In this document: one piece after another, positions 24,541-30,558 of the stretch | Position numbering within the stretch: the first letter of the stretch is position 1 | Layout of the letters: every line of letters begins with the position of its first letter | Assembly (NCBI GenBank): GCA_964436865.1 | Contig: CAYTFK010000044.1 | Location: forward strand, 1-30,558 | Direction: 5' to 3' | Source: JAXGPP01 sp964436865 | GTDB taxonomy: Bacteria > Planctomycetota > Planctomycetia > Pirellulales > Thermoguttaceae | Length of the DNA: 30,558 nt | Program-made: the position numbers and the translations under genes | The notes under the pieces: model-generated | What the model was told of the DNA's origin: nothing | What the model saw: the letters and a program-made list of their open reading frames with translations, nothing else | Databases searched by the model: none

Positions 24541-24569
24541 AGTATAACACAGCCGGTCGCCCCTGTAGC
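24541..24569 (-). promoter_or_regulatory. Possible promoter of the TPR-AAA+ operon
   Basis: On the minus strand GCTACA (24569-24564; 3/6) and TATACT (24546-24541; 5/6) are 17 bases apart, giving a leader of ~50 bases to the ATG at 24485. The -35 box is weak, so confidence is limited. Confidence 0.35.
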
Positions 24570-24577
24570 GGGGCCCT

Positions 24578-24606
24578 TTGCCTCGCGTGCAGGCGGCAAG
24601 TATCCT
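24578..24606 (+). promoter_or_regulatory. Possible promoter of the esterase gene
   Basis: TTGCCT (24578-24583) and TATCCT (24601-24606), each 4/6 to consensus, are exactly 17 bases apart and ~45 bases upstream of the ATG at 24652. Confidence 0.35.
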
Positions 24607-24651
24607 GGTGCCTCGGGGGTGGTTTGTCTGTCGCCAATCGGAGACGCCGAG

Positions 24652-25848
24652 ATGGTTCGCCGCCAGTGGGTTATCGCATGGATTCTGCTCGTCGTAAACA
24701 GCATTGCCGCACGCGCGGCAGAACCGGCGGAGCGGTTCACCCGGCCGTGGGACATGTCGCGTCTCAAGACTCCCCCGGAGGCAACCTGGGGGGCGAAGAC
24801 CGGACTGGTCCAGGAGGTGTATTACGACGGCGAACCTCTGGGGGGCAAGCCAACCCGGGTATTCGCCTATTACGCGCAGCCCGAAGGTAGCGGTCCGTTT
24901 CCGGCGATGGTTCTCGTTCACGGCGGCGGTGGGAAAGCATTTCCCGAGTGGGCCACCTTGTGGGCCGAACGCGGCTATGCGGCGCTGGCCATGGACACGG
25001 CCGGATGCGGTCCGGACGGAAACAGGCTGCCCGACGGCGGGCCGGGACAGGGGCACGACGAGAAGTTCGCCCCATTCGGCGACGATGAGGTGGGCAAAAT
25101 GTGGACCTATCACGCCGTGGCGGCCGTGGTCCGAGGCCACTCGCTGCTCGCCGCACGACCCGAAGTCGATCCACAGCGGATCGGCATCACCGGCATCAGT
25201 TGGGGCGGCTATCTCACGTGTATCGTGACCGGGATCGACGACCGCCTCCGCGTATCGGTGCCGGTTTACGGCTGCGGTTTTCTTCATGAAAACAGCGCCT
25301 GGTACGATATTCTCCACGCCATGCCGGCCGACCAGCGCGATCGCTGGGTAAAGTACTTCGATCCGTCGCAGTACCTGCCCGGCGTGAGTTGCCCGATCCT
25401 GTTCATGAACGGCACGAACGATTTCGCCTATCCGCTTGACAGCTATCAGAAAAGCTATCGTGCGGTTCCGGGCCACGTCGATTTGCGGATCGAGGTTCGC
25501 ATGCCGCACAGCCATCCGCACGGCTGGGCGCCGCAGGAAATCGGCCTGTACGTCGACAGCGTGCTCAAAGGTGGCAAGCCGCTCGTGCGAATCGAGCCAA
25601 TGCAGACGGAAGGCAGCCGCGTTTGGGCGAATTTCACCGCGGAAGTGCCTCCTGCGGAGGGACAACTGCATTACACGACCGACGCGGGCAAATGGCAGGA
25701 ACGGAAGTGGGAGACCATTTCTGCCAGGCTCTCGAACGGCAAAGTGACCGCGGAGTTGCCCCCCGCAAGGCCGATCGTTTACTATCTGAGCGTTACCGAC
25801 CAGCGCGGTGCGATGGTCAGTACGGCTCACACTGAACTGGCACAGTGA
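24652..25848 (+). CDS. Secreted alpha/beta-hydrolase, acetyl-xylan-esterase/prolyl-oligopeptidase-like
   Basis: The protein has 398 aa. The ATG at 24652 begins a signal peptide (MVRRQWVIAWILLVVNSIAARA, then AEPAERF); the reading frame continues upstream but overlaps the promoter region and the divergent gene. The hydrolase core (~75-310) has an oxyanion region HGGGGKAF, nucleophile elbow GISWG with S183, likely acid D257 in NGTNDFAYP, and histidine(s) among H286-H290 in MPHSHPHGW. The C-terminal ~80 residues look like a beta-sandwich (VWANFTAEVPPAEGQLHYTT). The known family cleaves esters or short peptide bonds; the substrate here is unknown, perhaps acetylated polysaccharide as in other periplasmic members. 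It runs into the next gene with a 56-bp gap. Confidence 0.8.
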   Translation: MVRRQWVIAWILLVVNSIAARAAEPAERFTRPWDMSRLKTPPEATWGAKTGLVQEVYYDGEPLGGKPTRVFAYYAQPEGSGPFPAMVLVHGGGGKAFPEWATLWAERGYAALAMDTAGCGPDGNRLPDGGPGQGHDEKFAPFGDDEVGKMWTYHAVAAVVRGHSLLAARPEVDPQRIGITGISWGGYLTCIVTGIDDRLRVSVPVYGCGFLHENSAWYDILHAMPADQRDRWVKYFDPSQYLPGVSCPILFMNGTNDFAYPLDSYQKSYRAVPGHVDLRIEVRMPHSHPHGWAPQEIGLYVDSVLKGGKPLVRIEPMQTEGSRVWANFTAEVPPAEGQLHYTTDAGKWQERKWETISARLSNGKVTAELPPARPIVYYLSVTDQRGAMVSTAHTELAQ

Positions 25849-25904
25849 GTCATTGGCCGACGCAGCGAGCCCCACCAACTCCCCGACAGCACAAGGAGCA
25901 AGCG

Positions 25905-26588
25905 ATGAGTGATCTTTCCCGGCGGAACTTCCTGATCGGCAGTGCGGCGGCGGGAGCGATCGCCGCTACAACGTCTGTTGCGGCGGCGGCTGAAGGCGAG
26001 AAGAAGAAACGCAAGGTCGTCGGCCTGGCGTGCAGCCTGCGTGCCGGCAAGAGCACGACGCAGTCGCTCCGCGTATGCCTGGAGGCAGCCCAAGCGGTCG
26101 ATCCGGAGCACATCGAGATCGAACTGATCGATCTGGCGACGATGAAGATCCCGGCCGGTCCGGCGGCGGGACTGGAACTCGAACCGGGCGAGCGCGACGA
26201 CTTTCCGACGCTGGTGCCCAAGCTGGCTGATCCGGCCGTTGCGGCGATCGTGGTCGCCACGCCGGTCTATTTCGGCAACATGAGCTCACTCTGCAAGGCG
26301 TTTCTCGAACGCTGCATCGCCTTCCGCAAGAACGGCTTCCAGCTTAGCAAGAAAGTAGGGGCCGTGATCGCCGTCGGGGGCAACCGCAACGGCGGGCAGG
26401 AACTGGCCATCCGCGCGGTGCAGACCTGCCTCATCTCGCAGGACATGATCGTGGTCGGCGAAGCCCAGCCGGCCAGCCACAGCGGCGCCGCGGTATGGAA
26501 CAGCGGCGAGGACTTCCTGGCCGATGAGATCAATCTCGCCACGCTCGCCAGCGTCGGCAAACAAGTGGCCCAAGTGGCCGTGAAGTAG
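25905..26588 (+). CDS. Tat-exported NADPH-dependent FMN reductase/flavodoxin-like protein
   Basis: The protein has 227 aa. The ATG at 25905 is chosen because AAGGAG lies 6 bases upstream and it starts a twin-arginine signal: SRRNFLIGSAAAGAIAA. The mature part is the NADPH-FMN-reductase (flavodoxin-fold) family: the phosphate loop region VVGLACSLRAGKSTTQS, then VATPVYFGNMSSLCKAFLERC, which matches the family's FMN-contact motif, and GNRNGGQELAIRAVQ. Members are usually cytoplasmic, so Tat export is unusual and would mean a folded protein with FMN already bound. It follows the esterase-like gene and may be co-transcribed. The redox partner is unknown. Confidence 0.82.
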   Translation: MSDLSRRNFLIGSAAAGAIAATTSVAAAAEGEKKKRKVVGLACSLRAGKSTTQSLRVCLEAAQAVDPEHIEIELIDLATMKIPAGPAAGLELEPGERDDFPTLVPKLADPAVAAIVVATPVYFGNMSSLCKAFLERCIAFRKNGFQLSKKVGAVIAVGGNRNGGQELAIRAVQTCLISQDMIVVGEAQPASHSGAAVWNSGEDFLADEINLATLASVGKQVAQVAVK

Positions 26589-26625
26589 AGCCTTCCCGCA
26601 GCCGCGAAGTCTCATCGAGTTTGCG

Positions 26626-26648
26626 GAATGCGGCGCGATGCCGCATTC
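26626..26648. terminator. Hairpin between convergent genes, possible bidirectional terminator
   Basis: GAATGCGGC and GCCGCATTC form a perfect 9-bp stem with a 5-base loop in the 76-bp gap between the Tat flavoprotein and the phosphatase genes. No clear U-tract follows on either strand, so termination is likely but unproven. Confidence 0.5.
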
Positions 26649-26664
26649 ATGCCGGGAGTGTGCC

Positions 26665-27816
26665 TCACACTGGCTGGAGCACCACGAGCTTGCCGGCCGA
26701 TTCAAGCTTCTCGGCCAGCAGCGGCACGATTCGCTCGCGAGTGAGAATGCCGCGCTGGCGGAAGCTGATGTCGCCGCTGGCGCCATTGCGGGCCGCGCCG
26801 ACGAACAGGTTCACGCGGTCGGCCACGTGCAGTAGCGCGCAGAGCTCGGTCACGCCGCTGTCTTCGGTCAGCTTGTGTACGTCTTCGTCGAAGATGTTGT
26901 AGACCTGATTGAGCGTCACCGCCCCCTCGGTCACGAGGTCCACGCCGGGGATCTCGTAGCGCGGCGGCGCGATCATGCTGGTTGGGTTCTGCTCGACGCG
27001 GAGCGGCACCCGGAGCTGCCGGGCAACGACCTCGGCCGTGGTGCCACCGCAAACGATCTTGAGCCCGTCGGCCAGCAGGAACCGCTCGACCGCGCGGGCG
27101 TCGTCGGCGCGGTTCGCCGGCGGGCCGGTGAGGATGTTGACCACCTGGCCCGGCTGGCACGAGGCCAGAAGCACGGTGCAATCGTCGCCACCGCGCCGCC
27201 ACAGCCGCTGGGCCTCGCGGCGGATAAGGTCCGGCAGCGCGTCCAGTTTGATTCCCTCTGCCAGCCGATCGTTGACGAACCGGGCCACGCCTTCGGTCTG
27301 CCAGCCGGAAGGCAGCCCGGAACCGAGCCCGGCCTGCGTGATGCCGTCGCTCATCAGCAGGAGTCCCTCGCCCGGCACAAGATGGCAGTGCGACTCGTTT
27401 ACCAATGTGCCACCCATGTGCTCGGCGCGGGCCGGCAGCGGAGCCGCGTGGCGATGGCTGATGAGAATGGCCGGAGGGGCTTCGTAGCTCAAAACGGTCG
27501 CCATGCCGTCGGTGCGGATCCGGGCGATGGTGAATGCCGCATAGGGGCGTCCCGGCTCGCGGATCTCGCGCATCGTCCCGGCCACCCTGTCGACCGCGCG
27601 GTGCAGCGAGAATCCGAGTTCGACCAGTTCAATGAGGCGGCTGAGACACATCTCGGCGGCGATCCGCGCGCGGATGCCCGAGCCGATGCCGTCGACGCAG
27701 GCGAGCACGGTCGCCGCCGGATCACGGCGGCAAGCGAACACGTCGCCGCAAGGCGCGCCGCTCTTCTTCGACGACTGCGACGTCGTCACTTCGACGTGTA
27801 CGTATCGCGCAGCCAC
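26665..27816 (-). CDS. SpoIIE-family (PP2C-like) serine phosphatase, partner of sensory hydrogenase
   Basis: The protein has 383 aa from a GTG at 27816, overlapping the HydS-like gene by 31 bp. The phosphatase domain (~20-235) has the metal-binding aspartate motif ACVDGIGSG (D42), LLLMSDGI and GGDDCTVLLA. The remaining ~150 residues form a second domain (VNILTGPPANR, then LKIVCGGTTAEVVARQ) that I associate with HydS-linked phosphatases. No kinase, STAS or anti-sigma partner lies in the window. Strict overlap with the hydrogenase sensor implies that H2 or redox state sensed by HydS is turned into dephosphorylation of a target. That link is inference from known group C [FeFe]-hydrogenase gene clusters. 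Confidence 0.83.
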   Translation of the reverse strand: MAARYVHVEVTTSQSSKKSGAPCGDVFACRRDPAATVLACVDGIGSGIRARIAAEMCLSRLIELVELGFSLHRAVDRVAGTMREIREPGRPYAAFTIARIRTDGMATVLSYEAPPAILISHRHAAPLPARAEHMGGTLVNESHCHLVPGEGLLLMSDGITQAGLGSGLPSGWQTEGVARFVNDRLAEGIKLDALPDLIRREAQRLWRRGGDDCTVLLASCQPGQVVNILTGPPANRADDARAVERFLLADGLKIVCGGTTAEVVARQLRVPLRVEQNPTSMIAPPRYEIPGVDLVTEGAVTLNQVYNIFDEDVHKLTEDSGVTELCALLHVADRVNLFVGAARNGASGDISFRQRGILTRERIVPLLAEKLESAGKLVVLQPV

Positions 27817-29582
27817 GATTGCTTCTCTCTCCGCCGGACCTCGCCGGGTTCGGTTTCCTTCTGCTCAGCCATCCGCACCAGCTTGTCGAGCAGGTCCTCG
27901 CTGCGGGCGGCGTTCTCGCCCAGGCAGCGGGCGATCGTCTCGGCCATCTGGAGCTGGTTTTCCAATAGCTCGCGGGCCTGGAGCACGGTCTCCGACCGCA
28001 GCCGGTCGAGCTGCTGCTGGCTCGCCTGGCTCGTGGTGATGTTGACGAAGATGCCAACAAACTGCCGCTCTTCCTTGAGCGGGTAGAGGACCTGGTGGCA
28101 GACGAGGTTGTAGCGGTCGTGCTCGACCACCATTTCGATCAGCTCTTCGCCAGCCACCAGCCGCTCGAACGGTCCGGGATCCATGAGGTAAGAAATCGGC
28201 TGGCCGCAGACGGCGTCGGACGAGAGGAAGAAGCGGCGGAAGGCCGGGTTCATGTGGAGGATGTTGAGCTCGCCGTCGAGGATCACGATTCCGTTGGGGC
28301 TGGTCTCGATGATCCGGTCGGTCCGCTGTTCCGCCAGCCGCTTCATGTATGGGATGCACATCTCCGGTTCGGCCAGTCCCTGGAGCACGGCGATCGCTTT
28401 CTCGCGGCATGTCCGATAGCCGCAGGCGCCGCAGTTGAGCTGGTCTTCCAGGTTTGCCTTGCCGGTCCGTTCCAGCACGCGGCGGATCTCGTCTTCGGCG
28501 ACGGTGGGCTCCGACCCGGCGCCCGGCGAAAAGGTGGCCGCCAGGTCGAGCCAGTTCTGCGGTTGGTTCGGTGGCGGAGCACCTCCGGGACGGGCATCGG
28601 GCACAGGCGTGGCATACTGGAGCACATCGCTGCGGCGGCGGAAGCTGCCGGGTGAGTCGGGCATCACGGGGCCGTTGATGCAGCCCTGCGGGCAAAAGAG
28701 CGGCTCGATCACATGCGGCGCAGCGGTCGAGGGTTCGCTATCAAGTACGGCGGCCACCTCTTCGAAGCCGCTGGCGGCGATGCAATCGCGGTCGAGAAGA
28801 TCGGCGGTCCAGCCCGCTGTCCGCACCGAACCTCCTTCCAACGGAAAGAGCCTTGCGGCCCCCTGGGGCATTTCGTCGAAATCGCTTTCCTCACAGGCCG
28901 AGAGATCAACCGCTTCACGCTCGAGCCACTCGGCCAGTTCGGTGAAGGTCAGCACGCAGTCGACCGCGCCGCTGAGTTCCGGCCGCTCGGCTTCGGCCTT
29001 TTTCGCCACGCACGGACCGATGAAAATCACCTTCGTCTGGCCGCCAAGTCTCTGGCGGATATGCCGGGCGTGGGCGATCATCGGCGAGACCACCGGCACA
29101 AGATCAGGGATTTGCGCTGGCCGGTAACGCTCAACGTAGCGCACGACCGCCGGACAGGCAGTCGAAATGTGCCGCCGACCAGGCCGCCGCGCGACTAGTC
29201 GGGCGGTCTCGGTCGCCACATGATAGGCGCCGATCGCCGTCTCGCCGACGTAGCTGAATCCCAGCCGCCGCAGCGCCGAAGGGAGCCGGCGCCGCTGCCA
29301 CTCGGGAAACACTGCGGCGAATGACGGGGCGATGCTCGCGGCCTTCCGGCCCGGCGACTGCATCAGCCGAATCGCCCGATCGACGTCGTTGCGGAACGAT
29401 TTCGCTTGCTGCGGGCACTCGCGGATGCACGTACCGCATGCCAGGCATCGCTCCTCCACCACGTAGGCCTGCCCGGCGTGCATCCGGATCGCCTTCACCG
29501 GGCAGACGCGGACGCAGCGATAACAGTCGCGGCATCGCGCCTTGTTGGTAAACACTACCTGGCTGGCCGGTTCGGAAGGCAT
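27786..29582 (-). CDS. hydS: Sensory [FeFe]-hydrogenase (HydS-type, group C): ferredoxin + H-cluster + FeS + PAS
   Basis: The protein has 598 aa from the ATG at 29582. Domains in order: two 4Fe-4S ferredoxin motifs (C17, C20, C23, C27 and C46, C49, C52, C56); a hydrogenase H-cluster domain (~75-310) with ligands C143 (STACPAV), C191 (GPCVAKK), C297 and C301 (LFCPQGCINGP); a 4Fe-4S/PAS-linker FeS domain (C384, C387, C392, C409); a PAS domain (~420-515); and a coiled-coil tail. A142 occupies the place of the proton-relay Cys of catalytic enzymes. This matches HydS-type sensors known in Thermotogae and Clostridia. Start: no strong ribosome-binding site; a GTG at 29675 would lie inside a hairpin. 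It follows catalytic HydA and precedes the phosphatase. Confidence 0.87.
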   Translation of the reverse strand: MPSEPASQVVFTNKARCRDCYRCVRVCPVKAIRMHAGQAYVVEERCLACGTCIRECPQQAKSFRNDVDRAIRLMQSPGRKAASIAPSFAAVFPEWQRRRLPSALRRLGFSYVGETAIGAYHVATETARLVARRPGRRHISTACPAVVRYVERYRPAQIPDLVPVVSPMIAHARHIRQRLGGQTKVIFIGPCVAKKAEAERPELSGAVDCVLTFTELAEWLEREAVDLSACEESDFDEMPQGAARLFPLEGGSVRTAGWTADLLDRDCIAASGFEEVAAVLDSEPSTAAPHVIEPLFCPQGCINGPVMPDSPGSFRRRSDVLQYATPVPDARPGGAPPPNQPQNWLDLAATFSPGAGSEPTVAEDEIRRVLERTGKANLEDQLNCGACGYRTCREKAIAVLQGLAEPEMCIPYMKRLAEQRTDRIIETSPNGIVILDGELNILHMNPAFRRFFLSSDAVCGQPISYLMDPGPFERLVAGEELIEMVVEHDRYNLVCHQVLYPLKEERQFVGIFVNITTSQASQQQLDRLRSETVLQARELLENQLQMAETIARCLGENAARSEDLLDKLVRMAEQKETEPGEVRRREKQSWLRDTYTSK

Positions 29583-29644
29583 GGCCGATGCGGAGAACGA
29601 GAGTGTCGAACGCGGAACAACGAATGCCGATACAGTGCGTTTTG

Positions 29645-29688
29645 GAGGCACGGCCCCCGGTGACTTCGCGGTCACCGGGGGCTGCCTC
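29645..29688 (-). promoter_or_regulatory. Long hairpin in the hydA-hydS gap (possible attenuator or read-through terminator)
   Basis: GCCCCCGGTGAC (29653-29664) and GTCACCGGGGGC (29671-29682) form a perfect 12-bp stem with a 6-base loop. Outside it GAGGCA (29645-29650) pairs with TGCCTC (29683-29688), giving ~18 bp with a 2-base bulge. It sits ~60 bases before hydS. No U-tract follows, so control of hydS translation or termination of hydA are both possible. Confidence 0.5.
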
Positions 29689-29795
29689 TTCCCGCCTCAA
29701 TGCCGACGTGCCGGTGGCGGGGCGGCACGCCCGGTGCGCCTGTGGAGTGGCGGCGGCCGTGGGGGGAGCGGCCGTAGTCGGGCCAAACCACAGGT

Positions 29796-29843
29796 AAAAA
29801 CTGTTGAGAGCCGATGGCGGATCGCTGAAAGCTGACCGCTCTC
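29796..29843 (-). terminator. Possible intrinsic terminator of hydA
   Basis: Just after the hydA stop (minus strand), GAGAGC (29843-29838) and GCTCTC (29811-29806) can pair around a 26-base loop and are followed, after AACAG, by five U (29800-29796). The loop is long and can form other small pairings with repeated AGC. The U-tract makes it more terminator-like than the hairpin at 29645-29688. Confidence 0.4.
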
Positions 29844-29845
29844 CG

Positions 29846-30558
29846 CTACATCGTCACTCGGTTCAGTTCCTCCTGGATGGCGTTGCGGGCCTGTTCGTAC
29901 GTACAGCGGCCGAACAGCCGCTCGCCGACCTGGACATTCGGCCCCTCTTCACAGCCTTCGAAGCAGAAAGTCGCTTCGAGGTGGACCTCGCCGTGCAGTC
30001 CTTCGTGTTCGACGTACTCGGCCAGACGCCGCAGCAGGACTTCGGAACCCCGGGTGAAGCAGTTTGTGCCCACGCATACCGCCACGCGGAGCCGCTGCTC
30101 GCCGTTTTCTTCCGTCATCGGCAATAGCTTGCCAGCGATCCGCCGCCGGCTCTGGTAGCTGGTGTGGAGCAGGTGGTGGGCCCGCTGGCTGCCGACCTCG
30201 CCGAGATGTTGCCGGTAGCATTCGGCCACGAGGTGGTTGTCCTGCGACTTGTGGAGCTGAAGCATCTTGTCGGCTTCGTACAGCCCCCGGGCGCGGCGGG
30301 CCTTCACGTCCAACTCGCGCGACACGGGCTGGCCGGCCCCGGCGATGCAGCCGCCGGGGCACGCCATGACTTCGATCAGGTCGTAGTCGCACTCGCCGCG
30401 CACGACCCGTTCGGCCAGTTGCCGAGCATTCTTCAGCCCGTGGACCACTGCCAGCTTGAGCGTGGCGTCGCTCACGGTGACCATCGCTTCACGAAGCCCC
30501 TGGAAACCGCGGACGTCGTGGAAGTCGACCGCCTGCAGTTCCACGCCCTGGATCTTCT
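29846..30558 (-). CDS. hydA: Catalytic [FeFe]-hydrogenase large subunit, C-terminal part (5' end cut by window)
   Basis: About 237 codons are visible; the reading frame stays open to the edge of the window (KIQGVELQAVDFHD). The fragment includes the L3 motif EVMACPGGCIAGAGQP, which carries two of the four H-cluster cysteines and belongs to catalytic enzymes. It is followed by the small-subunit-like tail (DKMLQLHKSQDNHLVAECYR). A C-terminal thioredoxin-like 2Fe-2S domain has CVGTNC and CFEGC cysteine pairs. Such a tail is found in large subunits of multimeric, often electron-bifurcating, hydrogenases (HydA/HndD type). Partner NADH-binding subunits may lie further upstream, outside the window. 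It is the first visible gene of the hydrogenase cluster. Confidence 0.88.
   Translation of the reverse strand, partial: KIQGVELQAVDFHDVRGFQGLREAMVTVSDATLKLAVVHGLKNARQLAERVVRGECDYDLIEVMACPGGCIAGAGQPVSRELDVKARRARGLYEADKMLQLHKSQDNHLVAECYRQHLGEVGSQRAHHLLHTSYQSRRRIAGKLLPMTEENGEQRLRVAVCVGTNCFTRGSEVLLRRLAEYVEHEGLHGEVHLEATFCFEGCEEGPNVQVGERLFGRCTYEQARNAIQEELNRVTM

Noticed and set aside
24557..24575. Small GCCCC/GGGGC hairpin in the divergent promoter region
   Set aside because: Only five base pairs, in a GC-rich region; it overlaps predicted promoter elements and could be chance.
23157..24890. Plus-strand frame of 577 codons across the TPR-AAA+ gene
   Set aside because: It is antisense to an AAA+ gene with all motifs; no domain is visible.
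26875..28086. Plus-strand frame of 403 codons opposite the phosphatase and HydS genes
   Set aside because: No domain and antisense to conserved genes.
1..30558. tRNA or rRNA genes, CRISPR arrays, insertion sequences, phage attachment sites
   Set aside because: Nothing with cloverleaf structure, regularly spaced repeats, transposase motifs or terminal inverted repeats was recognised by eye.

Overview
The window is high-GC bacterial DNA, densely coded, with short gaps and many 4-bp ATGA start/stop overlaps. The mix of genes (a very large secreted GH42-like enzyme, a Tat-exported flavoprotein, PspA-like and AAA+ genes, a sensory [FeFe]-hydrogenase and a group-4-hydrogenase-related complex) suggests an anaerobic or facultative bacterium, perhaps a planctomycete. 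That assignment is inference; no rRNA or other marker gene is present.

Layout. (1) 57-4043 (+): a secreted glycosidase-like protein. (2) 12212-4106 (-): a seven-gene unit. An HTH-PTS EIIA regulator comes first, followed by six subunits of a membrane complex built like formate hydrogenlyase/Hyf: HyfB, HycD/HyfC, HyfE, HyfF, a HycE-like large subunit, and a ferredoxin fused to the HycG/HyfI-like small subunit. The large subunit lacks the cysteine motifs that bind NiFe, so this is best called an energy-converting hydrogenase-related (Ehr) complex and not a hydrogenase. (3) 18249-12268 (-): a TetR regulator, an HlyD-family adaptor, two ABC ATPases and two ABC-2 permeases, in the order of the E. 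coli cecR(ybiH)-ybhGFSR genes. A good sigma70-type promoter and two matching 16-bp palindromes mark its probable autoregulation.

(4) 18435-21833 (+): a two-TM helical protein, a PspA/IM30 (ESCRT-III superfamily) homologue, and a tandem AAA+ protein with one degenerate and one intact ATPase half. They face a second pair on the other strand (24485-21847): a TPR-AAA+ ATPase with Vps4/Cdc48-type motifs, and a TPR-plus-membrane protein. The two units end 13 bp apart. Together they look like a membrane-maintenance or remodelling system and are the best candidate here for an undescribed one. (5) 24652-26588 (+): a secreted alpha/beta-hydrolase (esterase-like), then a Tat-signal NADPH-FMN-reductase-like flavoprotein. 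(6) 30558-26665 (-): the 3' part of a catalytic [FeFe]-hydrogenase with a C-terminal thioredoxin-like 2Fe-2S domain, then a HydS-type PAS-containing sensory [FeFe]-hydrogenase, then a SpoIIE/PP2C-like phosphatase. This arrangement suggests H2 sensing coupled to protein dephosphorylation.

No tRNA, rRNA, CRISPR array or insertion sequence was recognised. No gene-free stretch exceeds 300 bases; the longest is 29583-29845, which holds two hairpins.
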